10,698 bases of DNA, taken from assembly GCA_902490055.1 (NCBI GenBank), contig CABUCP010000060.1, positions 1-10,698 on the forward strand, written 5' to 3'. The notes below the pieces were generated by a model. The model saw nothing but the letters and a program-made list of their open reading frames with translations. It did not search any database and was not told the DNA's origin. Position numbers and translations under genes: made by a program. Source of the stretch: an uncultured Klebsiella sp. (GTDB lineage: Bacteria > Pseudomonadota > Gammaproteobacteria > Enterobacterales > Enterobacteriaceae). Every line of letters begins with the position of its first letter. The first letter of the stretch is position 1. This document shows, one piece after another, positions 1-7,904 of this stretch.

Positions 1-501
1 TTTCTGGTTGGGCCTATGGGTGCCGGCAAAAGCACTATTGGGCGCCAGTTAGCCCAACAGCTCAGCATGGAATTTTACGATTCCGATCACGAGATTGAAA
101 AACGCACTGGCGCAGATGTCGGCTGGGTCTTCGATGTTGAAGGCGAAGAAGGTTTCCGCGATCGTGAAGAAAAGATCATCAATGAGTTGACGGAAAAACA
201 GGGAATCGTACTCGCCACTGGCGGCGGCTCAGTAAAATCCCGTGAAACGCGTAACCGTCTCTCCGCCCGCGGCGTGGTGGTCTACCTGGAAACGACAATC
301 GAAAAACAGCTTGCTCGTACGCAGCGCGATAAAAAGCGTCCTTTATTACAAGTAGATGCGCCGCCACGTGAAGTGCTTGAAGCGTTGGCAGATGAACGCA
401 ATCCGCTGTATGAAGAGATCGCCGATGTCACTATTCGCACCGACGATCAAAGCGCGAAAGTTGTCGCAAACCAGATTATTCATATGCTGGAAAGCAACTG
501 A
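1..501 (+). CDS. aroK: Shikimate kinase I (5' end cut off by the window)
   Basis: The protein phosphorylates shikimate to shikimate 3-phosphate with ATP in the cytoplasm, the fifth step of the chorismate pathway. The frame is open from base 1 and reads [12 protein letters not shown], which holds the Walker A P-loop; an internal ATG at 16 lies inside this P-loop and cannot be the true start. Compared with E. coli AroK (173 aa, from memory), 166 residues are present and seven are missing upstream. Further visible family features are the DSD motif and FRDRE arginine for shikimate binding, the ATGGGSV glycine cluster, and the arginine-rich lid around [11 protein letters not shown]. The C-terminus LESN is intact, with a TGA stop. 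It is the first gene seen of a same-strand run and is followed 54 bp later by aroB, the enzyme of an earlier step of the same pathway. Its promoter lies outside the window. Confidence 0.97.
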   Translation, partial: FLVGPMGAGKSTIGRQLAQQLSMEFYDSDHEIEKRTGADVGWVFDVEGEEGFRDREEKIINELTEKQGIVLATGGGSVKSRETRNRLSARGVVVYLETTIEKQLARTQRDKKRPLLQVDAPPREVLEALADERNPLYEEIADVTIRTDDQSAKVVANQIIHMLESN

Positions 502-555
502 TTCTGGCTTAATAAAGTGCGTCAGAGTAAAAGTAACTGAGGTGGACGTCGCGTT

Positions 556-1650
556 ATGGAGAGGCTTACTGTAACCCTCGGGGAACGTAGTTACCCGATT
601 ACCATCGCGGCTGGTTTGTTTAACGATCCAGCTTCTTTTCTGCCACTGAAATCAGGCGACCAGGTCATGCTGGTCACCAATGAAACGCTGGCGCCGCTTT
701 ATCTTGATACCGTTCGCTCCGTACTGGAGCAAGCGGGTGTCAAAGTCGACAGCGTCATCCTGCCCGACGGCGAGCAGTATAAAAGCCTGGCGGTTATGGA
801 TACGGTATTTACCGCGCTGTTGCAAAAACCGCATGGCCGCGACACCACGTTAGTGGCGCTCGGCGGCGGCGTGGTTGGCGATTTAACCGGTTTTGCCGCG
901 GCGAGCTATCAGCGCGGCGTACGTTTTATTCAGGTTCCCACCACGCTGCTTTCGCAGGTGGACTCTTCGGTTGGCGGCAAAACGGCCGTAAACCATCCCC
1001 TCGGTAAAAATATGATTGGCGCCTTCTGGCAGCCGGTTTCCGTTGTCGTTGATCTTAATTGTCTCAAGACATTGCCGAAGCGCGAGCTCTCCTCCGGCCT
1101 GGCTGAAGTCATTAAGTACGGCATTATCCTCGACGGCGAATTCTTCCGCTGGCTGGAAGACAACATCGATGCGCTGATGGCGCTGGATGAAAAAGCGATG
1201 GCGTACTGTATTCGCCGTTGCTGTGAGCTGAAAGCCGAAGTTGTTGCCGCCGACGAGCGCGAAACCGGGTTACGTGCTTTACTGAATCTTGGACATACAT
1301 TTGGTCATGCTATCGAAGCCGAAATGGGCTACGGTAACTGGCTGCATGGCGAAGCCGTGGCGGCAGGTATGGTCATGGCGGCGCATACGTCTGAACGTTT
1401 AGGGCAGTTTAGCGCGCAGGATACGCAGCGTATTATTACGCTGTTGCAACGTGCAGGGTTGCCGGTACGCGGGCCGCAGGAAATGTCTGCAGAAGCGTAT
1501 TTGCCCCACATGATGCGTGATAAAAAGGTACTGGCAGGCGAGATGCGCCTGGTGTTGCCGCTCGCTATAGGAAAGAGCGAGGTCCGCGGCGGAGTGTCGC
1601 ACGATGTAGTTCTTGGCGCGATTGCTGATACTCAGCAGGCGCAACAATAA
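556..1650 (+). CDS. aroB: 3-dehydroquinate synthase
   Basis: This NAD- and divalent-metal-dependent cytoplasmic enzyme converts DAHP to 3-dehydroquinate, the second step of the shikimate pathway. The ATG at 556 is preceded by GAGGTGG at 539-545, 10 nt away, and gives 364 aa against about 362 in E. coli. NAD-contacting motifs are visible as DGEQYKS (71-77) and [13 protein letters not shown] (103-115), followed by the phosphate/substrate segments [12 protein letters not shown] (137-148) and GKNMIGAF (150-157). The three metal ligands fall where the family has them: E184 in [10 protein letters not shown]247 in [10 protein letters not shown] and H264 in [10 protein letters not shown]. The sequence is complete with no frameshift; the tail after AIAD is slightly longer (TQQAQQ). 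It sits between aroK and damX and is probably co-transcribed with both. No strong terminator follows it, only a short GC hairpin. Confidence 0.98.
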   Translation: MERLTVTLGERSYPITIAAGLFNDPASFLPLKSGDQVMLVTNETLAPLYLDTVRSVLEQAGVKVDSVILPDGEQYKSLAVMDTVFTALLQKPHGRDTTLVALGGGVVGDLTGFAAASYQRGVRFIQVPTTLLSQVDSSVGGKTAVNHPLGKNMIGAFWQPVSVVVDLNCLKTLPKRELSSGLAEVIKYGIILDGEFFRWLEDNIDALMALDEKAMAYCIRRCCELKAEVVAADERETGLRALLNLGHTFGHAIEAEMGYGNWLHGEAVAAGMVMAAHTSERLGQFSAQDTQRIITLLQRAGLPVRGPQEMSAEAYLPHMMRDKKVLAGEMRLVLPLAIGKSEVRGGVSHDVVLGAIADTQQAQQ

Positions 1651-1659
1651 GAAGGTCTA

Positions 1660-1675
1660 GCCGCGTCCGCGCGGC
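1660..1675 (+). repeat. GC-rich hairpin between aroB and damX
   Basis: GCCGCG (1660-1665) and CGCGGC (1670-1675) form a perfect 6-bp stem around the tetraloop TCCG, starting 9 nt after the aroB stop. The following bases are GTTATCATTT, too poor in T to call a normal intrinsic terminator. It could slow transcription, protect the aroB mRNA 3' end or partly separate aroB from damX expression. The structure is seen in the sequence; any role is inference. Confidence 0.5.
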
Positions 1676-1694
1676 GTTATCATTTCGGGCGACA

Positions 1695-1703
1695 TGCGAT
1701 AAT
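1695..1703 (+). promoter_or_regulatory. Candidate extended -10 promoter ahead of damX
   Basis: TGC (1695-1697) directly followed by GATAAT (1698-1703) makes an extended -10 element with 5 of 6 consensus bases, 31 nt before the damX ATG. The upstream -35 region is poor: the best match, TTATCA at 1677-1682, leaves only a 15-bp spacer. The dam superoperon of E. coli is known to have several internal promoters, so one here would fit, but this is a motif match only. Predicted transcription start is near 1710. Confidence 0.35.
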
Positions 1704-1734
1704 CGTGAGCATAAGCCTTTTAGTGGGGTGTTAA

Positions 1735-3021
1735 ATGGATGATTTCAAACCAGAAGACGATATGAAAGCCGATCGCAACGATCGTCGTGCTGGTCGTTCC
1801 CGTCAGTCTTCCGAGCGTGATGCCGATCCGCAGATCAATTTTGACGATCTCGATCTTGAGGCCGACGAAGGCCGTCCGACGCGCGCGAATAAAGCCCGTC
1901 GTGAGCGCGATGAAGAAGAGTACGAAGAGGACCTCGAGTCCACAGAAGAAGAGGCAGAAGAAGAGCCGCAGGTTGAACGCCGTCCGCGTAAGCGTAAAAA
2001 GGCCCCTGCTAAGCCGGCTTCCCGCCAGTACGTCATGATGGGCGTTGGGGTACTGGTACTCCTGCTGCTGATCGTCGGCGTGGGTTCGGCGTTGAAATCG
2101 CCATCTTCTTCCAATGAATCCGCTTCTGGTGAGAAGAGCGTTAACCTGTCGGGCGATCAAAGCATGACGGCTGACCAGAACAATAGTGCCGCGCAGCCGG
2201 TCGATCAGACTGCGGGCAATACCAATCCGCAACAGCAGCAGGATGTTTCTCTGCCGCCGATCGCCTCTAACCCGACTCAGGGGCAGCCTGCCGTCGAGCC
2301 GCAGGGCCAGCAGCGCGTAGAAGTTCAGGGCGACTTGAACAATGCGCTGACCCAGCAGCAGGGTCAGATGGATAGCGCCGTAGCGAACTCCACTTTACCG
2401 ACCGAACCTGCAACCGTTGCGCCGATGCGTAATGGCGCCGCTTCGCGTCAAAATACCGAACGTCAGACCGCAGCTACGCCGCGTCCTGCCGAGCGTAAAC
2501 AGGTGGTTATCGAACCGAAGCCGCAGAGCAAACCGCAGGCTACCGCTAAGGCACCGGTTGAAACCAAGCCTAAGCACGTAGAAAGCGCGCCTGCTGCTAC
2601 CGCCAGCAAGCCTGTCGCCACCGCGCAGACTAAACCTGCCGCTGCGCCGACCACGACCGCGCCAGGCGCAACGAAGGCTGCACCGGCGGCTACCGCTGCG
2701 CCTGCAGCTACCGCCGCAACTGGCAGCAAAACCGCTGGCGATGTTGGCTCAATGAAGTCTGCCCCGGCTGGCAACTATACACTGCAGCTCAGCAGCTCCT
2801 CTAACTACAACAACCTGAACAACTGGGCGAAGAAAGAGAAGCTGGAAAAATATGTTGTCTATGAGACGACTCGCAACGGTCAACCGTGGTACGTGTTGGT
2901 TAGCGGCATCTACGCTTCGAAAGATGAAGCGAAACGTGCTGTCGCCGCGCTTCCTGCGGATGTGCAGGCGAAAAATCCGTGGGCAAAACCGCTGCATCAG
3001 GTTCAAGCTGACCTGAAATAA
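1735..3021 (+). CDS. damX: DamX, bitopic inner-membrane SPOR-domain cell division protein
   Basis: DamX is recruited to the division site and binds septal peptidoglycan through its SPOR domain; this is known from E. coli. The ATG at 1735 has a GGGGTG Shine-Dalgarno at 1725-1730 and gives 428 aa, the E. coli length. In order: a charged cytoplasmic part (1-99) with an acidic stretch at about 57-78 (EEEYEEDLE and EEEAEEE) and then a basic cluster RRPRKRKK (82-89); one membrane helix (about 101-120, [10 protein letters not shown] onwards); a low-complexity periplasmic linker rich in Gln, Pro, Ala and Thr (about 121-340); and the C-terminal SPOR domain (about 346-424) with [10 protein letters not shown] and [11 protein letters not shown]. 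The basic cluster next to the helix fits the positive-inside rule, so N-in/C-out. The conserved ends and divergent linker are typical of the family. Its 5' end holds six GATC sites. It precedes dam by 79 bp. Confidence 0.97.
   Translation: MDDFKPEDDMKADRNDRRAGRSRQSSERDADPQINFDDLDLEADEGRPTRANKARRERDEEEYEEDLESTEEEAEEEPQVERRPRKRKKAPAKPASRQYVMMGVGVLVLLLLIVGVGSALKSPSSSNESASGEKSVNLSGDQSMTADQNNSAAQPVDQTAGNTNPQQQQDVSLPPIASNPTQGQPAVEPQGQQRVEVQGDLNNALTQQQGQMDSAVANSTLPTEPATVAPMRNGAASRQNTERQTAATPRPAERKQVVIEPKPQSKPQATAKAPVETKPKHVESAPAATASKPVATAQTKPAAAPTTTAPGATKAAPAATAAPAATAATGSKTAGDVGSMKSAPAGNYTLQLSSSSNYNNLNNWAKKEKLEKYVVYETTRNGQPWYVLVSGIYASKDEAKRAVAALPADVQAKNPWAKPLHQVQADLK
1771..1855. other. Cluster of six GATC sites at the start of damX
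   Basis: GATC occurs at 1771, 1780, 1825, 1833, 1846 and 1852, six sites in 85 bp, with four more at 2070, 2155, 2203 and 2259. A random sequence would carry about one per 256 bp. GATC is the target of the Dam methylase encoded 1.3 kb downstream, and dense hemimethylated GATC pairs are the known binding target of SeqA. The codons run through an Asp/Arg-rich stretch, so coding bias may explain part of it. The count is direct; a regulatory role is inference. Confidence 0.4.
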
Positions 3022-3061
3022 TGCCGCGAGAAGTCTTAAGCGCAGGATGCTGTCGGAGCCG

Positions 3062-3081
3062 TTTCTCCACAGCCGGAGAAA
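3062..3081 (+). repeat. Hairpin between damX and dam
   Basis: TTTCTCC (3062-3068) and GGAGAAA (3075-3081) form a perfect 7-bp stem around the loop ACAGCC. It lies 40 nt after the damX stop and ends 19 nt before the dam ATG. No T-run follows (GTGTAATTAG), so it does not look like an efficient terminator. It could affect mRNA processing or dam translation, since dam has only a weak ribosome site. The stem is seen; the role is inferred. Confidence 0.5.
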
Positions 3082-3100
3082 GTGTAATTAGTTAGGCAGC

Positions 3101-3928
3101 ATGAAAAAGAATCGCGCTTTTCTGAAGTGGGCAGGGGGGAAATACCCCCTGCTTGACGATATTAAAAAGCATTTGCCGGCTGGCGAATGCTTGATTGAGC
3201 CCTTCGTGGGCGCCGGGTCGGTATTTTTGAATACCGACTTTTCTCGTTATATCCTCGCGGATATTAACAGTGACCTGATCGGTCTGTATAACATCGTTAA
3301 ATTACGCACCGACGAGTACGTCGCCGCGGCGCGCGAGATGTTTACGCCGGAAAACAACGCCGCTGAGCGCTACTACCAGTACCGTGATGAATTCAACCAA
3401 AGCCAGGATCCGCTGCGTCGCGCGGTGCTGTTCCTGTATCTGAATCGCCACGGTTACAACGGTCTGTGTCGTTACAACCTGCGCGGCGAGTTTAACGTGC
3501 CGTTTGGCCGCTATAAGAAACCCTATTTCCCCGAAGCTGAACTGTACCACTTCGCCGCCAAGGCGCAGAACGCCGAGTTTTATTGCGAATCTTATGAAGA
3601 GTGCATGAAGCGGGCGGATAGCCGAACGGTGGTTTATTGCGATCCGCCGTATGCGCCGCTGACGGCGACGGCGAATTTCACCGCCTACCACACCAACAGC
3701 TTCAACCTTGAGCAGCAGGTACTGCTGGCGCAAAAGGCGGAATCGCTGATGGCAAGACAGATTCCCGTGCTGATCTCCAACCATCGCACGCCGTTGACGC
3801 AGGAGTGGTATAAAAACGCGGCGGAAACGCATATTGTGAAGGTTCGGCGCAGTATCAGCAGCAACGGTGGTACGCGTAAAAAGGTGGACGAGCTCTTAGC
3901 GCTCTACCGTCCGCCGAAGACCAAATAA
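3101..3928 (+). CDS. dam: DNA adenine methyltransferase (GATC, N6)
   Basis: Dam transfers a methyl group from S-adenosylmethionine to N6 of adenine in GATC, which directs mismatch repair strand choice, SeqA control of replication start and methylation-sensitive transcription. The 275-aa protein starts [15 protein letters not shown], exactly as in E. coli Dam (278 aa, from memory). Visible class-alpha motifs are LKWAGGK (8-14) and FVGAGS (35-40) for the cofactor, and the catalytic DPPY (181-184); SSNGGTRKK (253-261) is also conserved. The C-terminus is shorter and different (RPPKTK). At 228-229 it reads HR where I remember HD in E. coli. The start is set by homology; the only upstream Shine-Dalgarno is a weak AGG at 3094-3096, which suits a protein kept at low copy number. 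A hairpin lies in the 79-bp leader. rpe follows 17 bp downstream. Confidence 0.98.
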   Translation: MKKNRAFLKWAGGKYPLLDDIKKHLPAGECLIEPFVGAGSVFLNTDFSRYILADINSDLIGLYNIVKLRTDEYVAAAREMFTPENNAAERYYQYRDEFNQSQDPLRRAVLFLYLNRHGYNGLCRYNLRGEFNVPFGRYKKPYFPEAELYHFAAKAQNAEFYCESYEECMKRADSRTVVYCDPPYAPLTATANFTAYHTNSFNLEQQVLLAQKAESLMARQIPVLISNHRTPLTQEWYKNAAETHIVKVRRSISSNGGTRKKVDELLALYRPPKTK

Positions 3929-3933
3929 ATTTC

Positions 3934-3939
3934 AAGGAG
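3934..3939 (+). promoter_or_regulatory. Shine-Dalgarno that fixes the rpe start
   Basis: AAGGAG at 3934-3939 stands 6 nt before the ATG at 3946. An earlier in-frame ATG at 3940 directly abuts this element and so could not use it. This, together with homology (MKQYLIAPS start), selects 3946. Confidence 0.85.
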
Positions 3940-3945
3940 ATGCGG

Positions 3946-4623
3946 ATGAAGCAGTATTTGATTGCCCCTTCGATTTTGTCGGCTGATTTTGCCCGTTTGG
4001 GCGAGGATACCGCTAAGGCGCTGGCGGCGGGTGCGGATGTCGTGCACTTCGACGTCATGGACAACCACTACGTGCCGAATCTGACGATTGGCCCGATGGT
4101 GCTGAAGTCGCTGCGCAAATACGGTATTACCGCGCCGATCGACGTGCACCTGATGGTGAAGCCGGTCGACCGCATCATTCCTGATTTTGCCGAAGCCGGC
4201 GCCAGTATTATCACTTTCCACCCGGAAGCCTCCGAACACGTCGACCGCAGCCTGCAGCTCATCAAAGAGCATGGCTGTAAAGCGGGCCTGGTGTTCAACC
4301 CGGCAACGCCGCTGAGCTATCTCGATTACGTCATGGATAAGCTGGATGTGATCCTGCTGATGTCGGTAAACCCGGGCTTTGGCGGCCAGTCCTTTATTCC
4401 GCAGACGCTGGAAAAGCTGCGCCAGGTACGTCAGATTATTGATGAATCCGGCTACGATATTCGTCTCGAAGTCGACGGCGGCGTGAAAGCCAGCAATATT
4501 GGCGAAATCGCCGCGGCCGGTGCGGATATGTTTGTCGCGGGCTCGGCGATCTTCGGCCAGCCGGATTACAAAAAAGTGATTGATCAAATGCGTAGTGAAT
4601 TAGCGAAGGTTAGTCATGGATAA
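3946..4623 (+). CDS. rpe: Ribulose-phosphate 3-epimerase
   Basis: Rpe interconverts D-ribulose 5-phosphate and D-xylulose 5-phosphate in the non-oxidative pentose phosphate pathway, in the cytoplasm. The 225-aa product has the E. coli length and the TIM-barrel family pattern: APSILSADF at 7-15, [12 protein letters not shown] at 34-45, DVHLMV at 66-71, the phosphate-binding [10 protein letters not shown] at 141-150, and EVDGGV at 175-180. The expected metal ligands are present as H34, D36, H68 and D177; D36 and D177 are the known acid/base pair. I chose ATG 3946 over the in-frame ATG 3940 because of the Shine-Dalgarno at 3934-3939. The gene ends by overlapping gph by 8 bp. Pentose phosphate flux also supplies erythrose 4-phosphate to the shikimate genes upstream, although this metabolic link need not explain the operon. 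Confidence 0.98.
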   Translation: MKQYLIAPSILSADFARLGEDTAKALAAGADVVHFDVMDNHYVPNLTIGPMVLKSLRKYGITAPIDVHLMVKPVDRIIPDFAEAGASIITFHPEASEHVDRSLQLIKEHGCKAGLVFNPATPLSYLDYVMDKLDVILLMSVNPGFGGQSFIPQTLEKLRQVRQIIDESGYDIRLEVDGGVKASNIGEIAAAGADMFVAGSAIFGQPDYKKVIDQMRSELAKVSHG

Positions 4624-5377
4624 ATTACAGGCGATTCGCGGCGTGGCGTTTGACCTGGACGGCACGCTGGTCGACAGCGCTCCGGGTTTAACCGCCGCCG
4701 TTGATAGCGCGCTTTACGCCCTTGAACTGCCGGTGGCGGGGGAAGAACGCGTCGTGACCTGGATTGGCAACGGCGCAGACGTCCTGATGGAGCGGGCGCT
4801 GAGCTGGGCTCGTCAGGAACGCGCAACGTTACGCGCGGCGATGGGTAAGCCTTCCGTCGATAATCATGATATTCCGCAAGACGAGCAGCTGCGCGTTTTG
4901 CGTAAACTGTTCGACCGCTACTATGCCGAAGCGGCTGAAGAGGGGAGCTTCTTGTTCCCGGCGGTGGCCAATACGCTCGGCGCGCTGCACGCAAAGGGCC
5001 TGCCGTTGGCGCTGGTGACCAACAAACCGACGCCGTTCGTTGCGCCATTGCTCCAGGCGCTGGATATCGCGAAATACTTTAGCGTAGTGATCGGCGGCGA
5101 CGACGTGAAGAATAAAAAGCCGCATCCGGATCCGCTGCTGCTGGTGGCGGAAAAGCTCTCGCTGGCGCCTGGCGAACTGCTGTTCGTCGGTGATTCGCGC
5201 AACGATATTCAGGCGGCGAAGGCGGCGGGTTGCTACTCTATCGGCCTGACCTACGGCTATAACTACGGTGAGCCGATTGCGCTGAGCGAACCGGATTTTA
5301 TCTTTGAACAATTTAACGAACTCTTGCCCGCTCTTGGGCTACCGTACAGTGAAACTCAGGAATTAAAAAATGACTAA
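4616..5377 (+). CDS. gph: Phosphoglycolate phosphatase (HAD family)
   Basis: Gph hydrolyses 2-phosphoglycolate, which arises in E. coli mainly from repair of oxidative DNA strand breaks. The 253-aa protein shows all HAD motifs in order: [10 protein letters not shown] (12-21, nucleophile D13 and acid D15), LVTNKP (133-138, T135), KKPHPDP (167-173, K168), and GDSRND (192-197, metal-binding D193 and D197). The cap between about 20 and 110 is helical, as in subfamily I enzymes. The ATG at 4616 overlaps the last 8 bp of rpe and has GAAGG at 4605-4609 with a 6-nt spacer inside rpe, so translation is likely coupled. The length is close to the 252 aa of E. coli Gph as I remember it. The gene in turn overlaps trpS by 8 bp. 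A Chi octamer lies inside. Confidence 0.97.
   Translation: MDKLQAIRGVAFDLDGTLVDSAPGLTAAVDSALYALELPVAGEERVVTWIGNGADVLMERALSWARQERATLRAAMGKPSVDNHDIPQDEQLRVLRKLFDRYYAEAAEEGSFLFPAVANTLGALHAKGLPLALVTNKPTPFVAPLLQALDIAKYFSVVIGGDDVKNKKPHPDPLLLVAEKLSLAPGELLFVGDSRNDIQAAKAAGCYSIGLTYGYNYGEPIALSEPDFIFEQFNELLPALGLPYSETQELKND
5140..5147 (+). other. Chi octamer (GCTGGTGG) inside gph
   Basis: GCTGGTGG reads on the plus strand within codons for Leu-Leu-Val-Ala of gph. It is the sequence recognised by enterobacterial RecBCD. I saw no other copy in the window on either strand by eye. A single site is close to ordinary density. Confidence 0.6.
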
Positions 5378-6374
5378 GCCCATCGTTTTTAGTGGCGCAC
5401 AGCCCTCAGGTGAATTGACCATTGGCAACTATATGGGTGCGCTGCGTCAATGGGTAAACATGCAGGATGACTATCACTGTATTTACTGCATCGTTGACCA
5501 GCATGCGATCACCGTGCGTCAGGATCCGCAGAACCTGCGTAAAGCGACGCTGGACACGCTGGCGCTGTATCTGGCCTGTGGTATCGATCCGCAAAAGAGC
5601 ACTATTTTCGTCCAGTCCCACGTGCCGGAGCACGCTCAACTGGGCTGGGCGCTGAACTGCTATACCTATTTCGGCGAACTGAGCCGTATGACCCAGTTTA
5701 AAGACAAATCAGCGCGCTACGCGGAAAACATCAACGCCGGCCTGTTCGACTACCCGGTGCTGATGGCTGCTGACATTCTGCTGTACCAGACCAACCAGGT
5801 GCCGGTGGGCGAAGATCAGAAACAGCATCTTGAGCTGAGCCGCGACGTTGCGCAGCGCTTTAATGCTATCTATGGCGATATCTTTAAAGTGCCTGAGCCA
5901 TTCATTCCTAAGTCCGGCGCACGCGTGATGTCGCTGCTGGAGCCGACGAAGAAGATGTCCAAGTCCGACGACAACCGCAATAACGTCATCGGCCTGCTGG
6001 AAGATCCGAAGTCGGTGGTGAAGAAGATCAAACGCGCGGTGACCGACTCCGACGAGCCGCCGGTAGTCCGTTACGATCTGCAAAACAAAGCGGGCGTCTC
6101 CAACCTGCTGGATATCCTCTCCGCCGTGACCGGCCAGAGCATTCCGGATCTGGAAAAGCACTTCGAAGGCAAAATGTACGGCCATCTGAAAGGCGAAGTC
6201 GCCGAAGCGGTTTCCGGCATGCTGACCGAGCTGCAGGAGCGCTATCATCGTTTCCGCAACGACGAAGCGTTCCTCAACCAGGTGATGAAAGACGGCGCCG
6301 AAAAGGCCAGCGCGCACGCCTCTAAGACGCTGAAAGCGGTATACGAAGCGATTGGTTTTGTCGCCAAGCCATAA
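5370..6374 (+). CDS. trpS: Tryptophanyl-tRNA synthetase
   Basis: This class I aminoacyl-tRNA synthetase charges tRNA-Trp with tryptophan using ATP. The product is 334 aa, the E. coli length. The HIGH-type signature appears as TIGN (17-20), following the usual AQPSGELT, and the second signature as KMSKS (195-199). D135 in MAADILLYQ is in the position of the residue that reads the indole nitrogen. [15 protein letters not shown] (147-161) is also characteristic. The start overlaps the last 8 bp of gph; AGGA at 5358-5361 gives an 8-nt spacer. It is the last gene of the plus-strand run and is followed 17 bp later by a strong intrinsic terminator. No tryptophan-rich leader or T-box is visible, but the main promoter is far upstream. 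Confidence 0.98.
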   Translation: MTKPIVFSGAQPSGELTIGNYMGALRQWVNMQDDYHCIYCIVDQHAITVRQDPQNLRKATLDTLALYLACGIDPQKSTIFVQSHVPEHAQLGWALNCYTYFGELSRMTQFKDKSARYAENINAGLFDYPVLMAADILLYQTNQVPVGEDQKQHLELSRDVAQRFNAIYGDIFKVPEPFIPKSGARVMSLLEPTKKMSKSDDNRNNVIGLLEDPKSVVKKIKRAVTDSDEPPVVRYDLQNKAGVSNLLDILSAVTGQSIPDLEKHFEGKMYGHLKGEVAEAVSGMLTELQERYHRFRNDEAFLNQVMKDGAEKASAHASKTLKAVYEAIGFVAKP

Positions 6375-6391
6375 TAAGGCTCGCTGAAGGT

Positions 6392-6420
6392 AAAAAAACC
6401 GGGATTATCCCGGTTTTTTT
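6392..6420. terminator. Bidirectional Rho-independent terminator between trpS and cysG
   Basis: Seven A (6392-6398), CCGGGA (6399-6404), loop TTA, TCCCGG (6408-6413) and seven T (6414-6420) form one near-perfect palindrome. Read on either strand it is a GC stem followed by a run of seven U, so it can end transcription from trpS on the plus strand (stop at 6374) and from cysG on the minus strand (stop at 6443). Confidence 0.95.
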
Positions 6421-6442
6421 GTGTCTGTCAGAGCGCATTAGC

Positions 6443-7816
6443 TTAATGGTTAGAAAACCAGTTCAGTTTGTCGCGCAGCGCCACCACGCGGCCAACGATA
6501 ATGAGCGACGGGCTGGCCATCTGCTGCGCCAGAATATCTAACTGATCCAGCGTCCCGGTGACCACCTTTTGGCTGACCGCGGTGCCGTTCTCGACGATGG
6601 CGGCTGGCATATCCGCCGCCATACCGTGCGCCATCAGTTTCTCGCGGATCGCCGACGCCTGGTTCAGCCCCATATAGAACACCAGCGTCTGCTTTTCCGC
6701 CGCCAGATTTCGCCAGTCGAGATCGCTACCGGTTTTCAGATGGCCGGTGACCAGACGCACGCCCTGGGCGAAATCGCGGTGGGTGAGCGGAATGCCGGAG
6801 TAGGCCGAGCAGCCGGAGGCGGCGGTGATCCCCGGGACGACCGAGAACGGAATGCCTGCTGCGCAGAGCGTTTCCAGCTCTTCGCCGCCGCGGCCAAAAA
6901 TAAAGGGGTCGCCGCCTTTAAGACGGACGACGCGTTTGCCGCTTTGCGCTTCGCGCAGCAGGATCTGGTTAATCTCCTCCTGCGGTACGCAGTGATAGCC
7001 CGCGCGTTTGCCAACGAATACCCGGTCGGCGTCGCGGCGCACCAGATTCATAATATCGTCGGAGACCAGTCGGTCGTAAACCACTACATCCGCCTGCTGG
7101 ATCTGCTGCAGCCCCTTAAGGGTGAGCAATCCGGCATCACCCGGCCCGGCGCCAACCAGCACCACTTCGCCACGATGTTCCAGCGGTTCGCTCAGCAGCT
7201 GTTCAGTCGTATCGGCGACGGCCTGGCGATCGTCATTTGCCAGCGATTGCGCGAGGCGATCGTTAACAAACAGCTTTTCCCAGAAGCGACGGCGCTCGCC
7301 AACGGTAGCGAACTGTTTTTTCACTCTTGCGCGAAGCTGACCGGCGTAGCCGGCGATTTGTCCCAGGTGCAGCGGTAGCAATGACTCGAGCTTTTCGCGC
7401 AGCAGGCGCGCCAGCACCGGTGAGGTGCCGCCGGAAGACACGGCAACCATTAGCGGCGAGCGGTCGATAATCGACGGCATGATAAAGCTGGCCTGGCGCG
7501 GCGCATCCACCACGTTGCAGAAAATCCGCCGCGCTTCGGCGGCCTCGCTGACCTGCTGATTAACGGTATCATCGTCAGTGGCGGCGATCGCTAGCCAGCA
7601 GTTATCGAGCAGCGCAGGATTGAAATCACCCTGCGCCAGCGTCAGCATTTGCGCCTCGGCCCACACCTGAAATTGCGGGGTAAACTGGCGTGAATTCACC
7701 GTTAACCGGGCGCCAGCGTCTAACAGCAGGCGCGCCTTACGTTCAGCGACATCGCCGCCGCCGACCAGCAAGCAGTCGCGATCGCGTAGTTGGCAGAAAA
7801 TAGGTAAGTGGTCCAC
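6443..7816 (-). CDS. cysG: Siroheme synthase (trifunctional)
   Basis: CysG makes siroheme from uroporphyrinogen III. The N-terminal half (about 1-200) is the NAD-dependent precorrin-2 dehydrogenase/sirohydrochlorin ferrochelatase; the C-terminal half (about 216-457) is the SAM-dependent uroporphyrinogen III methyltransferase. At 457 aa it has the E. coli length. Visible are the NAD loop GGGDVAERK (19-27), D104 in VVDAP, S128 in SSGGTSP (phosphorylated in the Salmonella enzyme), VGAGPGD (221-227), D248 in VYDR, K270, [10 protein letters not shown] (301-310) and M382 in FYMG. The start is GTG with GAGGA at 7823-7827 and a 6-nt spacer. It lies downstream of nirBD on the same strand, which fits supply of siroheme to NirB; siroheme also serves sulfite reductase, so independent expression is likely. 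In E. coli nirC lies between nirD and cysG; here there is only a 153-bp spacer. Confidence 0.98.
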   Translation of the reverse strand: MDHLPIFCQLRDRDCLLVGGGDVAERKARLLLDAGARLTVNSRQFTPQFQVWAEAQMLTLAQGDFNPALLDNCWLAIAATDDDTVNQQVSEAAEARRIFCNVVDAPRQASFIMPSIIDRSPLMVAVSSGGTSPVLARLLREKLESLLPLHLGQIAGYAGQLRARVKKQFATVGERRRFWEKLFVNDRLAQSLANDDRQAVADTTEQLLSEPLEHRGEVVLVGAGPGDAGLLTLKGLQQIQQADVVVYDRLVSDDIMNLVRRDADRVFVGKRAGYHCVPQEEINQILLREAQSGKRVVRLKGGDPFIFGRGGEELETLCAAGIPFSVVPGITAASGCSAYSGIPLTHRDFAQGVRLVTGHLKTGSDLDWRNLAAEKQTLVFYMGLNQASAIREKLMAHGMAADMPAAIVENGTAVSQKVVTGTLDQLDILAQQMASPSLIIVGRVVALRDKLNWFSNH

Positions 7817-7858
7817 GGCAGATCCTCACAGCTTAGGGGGGAAAGGGAGTGCGGTCGT

Positions 7859-7867
7859 AGCATAGCA
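7859..7867 (-). promoter_or_regulatory. Candidate extended -10 promoter for cysG
   Basis: Read on the minus strand the bases are TGC followed by TATGCT, an extended -10 with 4 of 6 core matches. It lies about 43 nt before the GTG start of cysG. No good -35 is seen. cysG needs expression outside nitrite respiration, so a promoter in this spacer is expected on biological grounds; the motif itself is weak. Confidence 0.25.
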
Positions 7868-7904
7868 GCAGAGGGAATCACGGAGATATGAATTTTGCCG
7901 CCTC

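Noticed and set aside
16..18. ATG at 16 as the aroK start
   Set aside because: It lies within the P-loop (GPMGAGKST) and the frame is open to base 1, so the real start is upstream of the window.
1720..2232. A 170-codon hydrophobic-looking frame on the minus strand, opposite damX
   Set aside because: It is the complement of the charged and low-complexity damX codons, which naturally yield Phe/Leu/Arg-rich peptides; no start signal or family match is seen.
3940..3942. Earlier in-frame ATG for rpe
   Set aside because: It directly abuts the Shine-Dalgarno at 3934-3939, leaving no spacer, and would add two residues not found in known Rpe.
3904..4587. A 227-codon open frame on the minus strand covering almost all of rpe
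   Set aside because: Rpe on the plus strand is complete and has every catalytic residue. The antisense product shows no known motif and its length merely follows the codon bias of rpe.
6569..7378. A 269-codon open frame on the plus strand, opposite cysG
   Set aside because: It is antisense to clearly conserved CysG motifs and has low-complexity, Arg/Ala/Gly-rich content; treated as a shadow.
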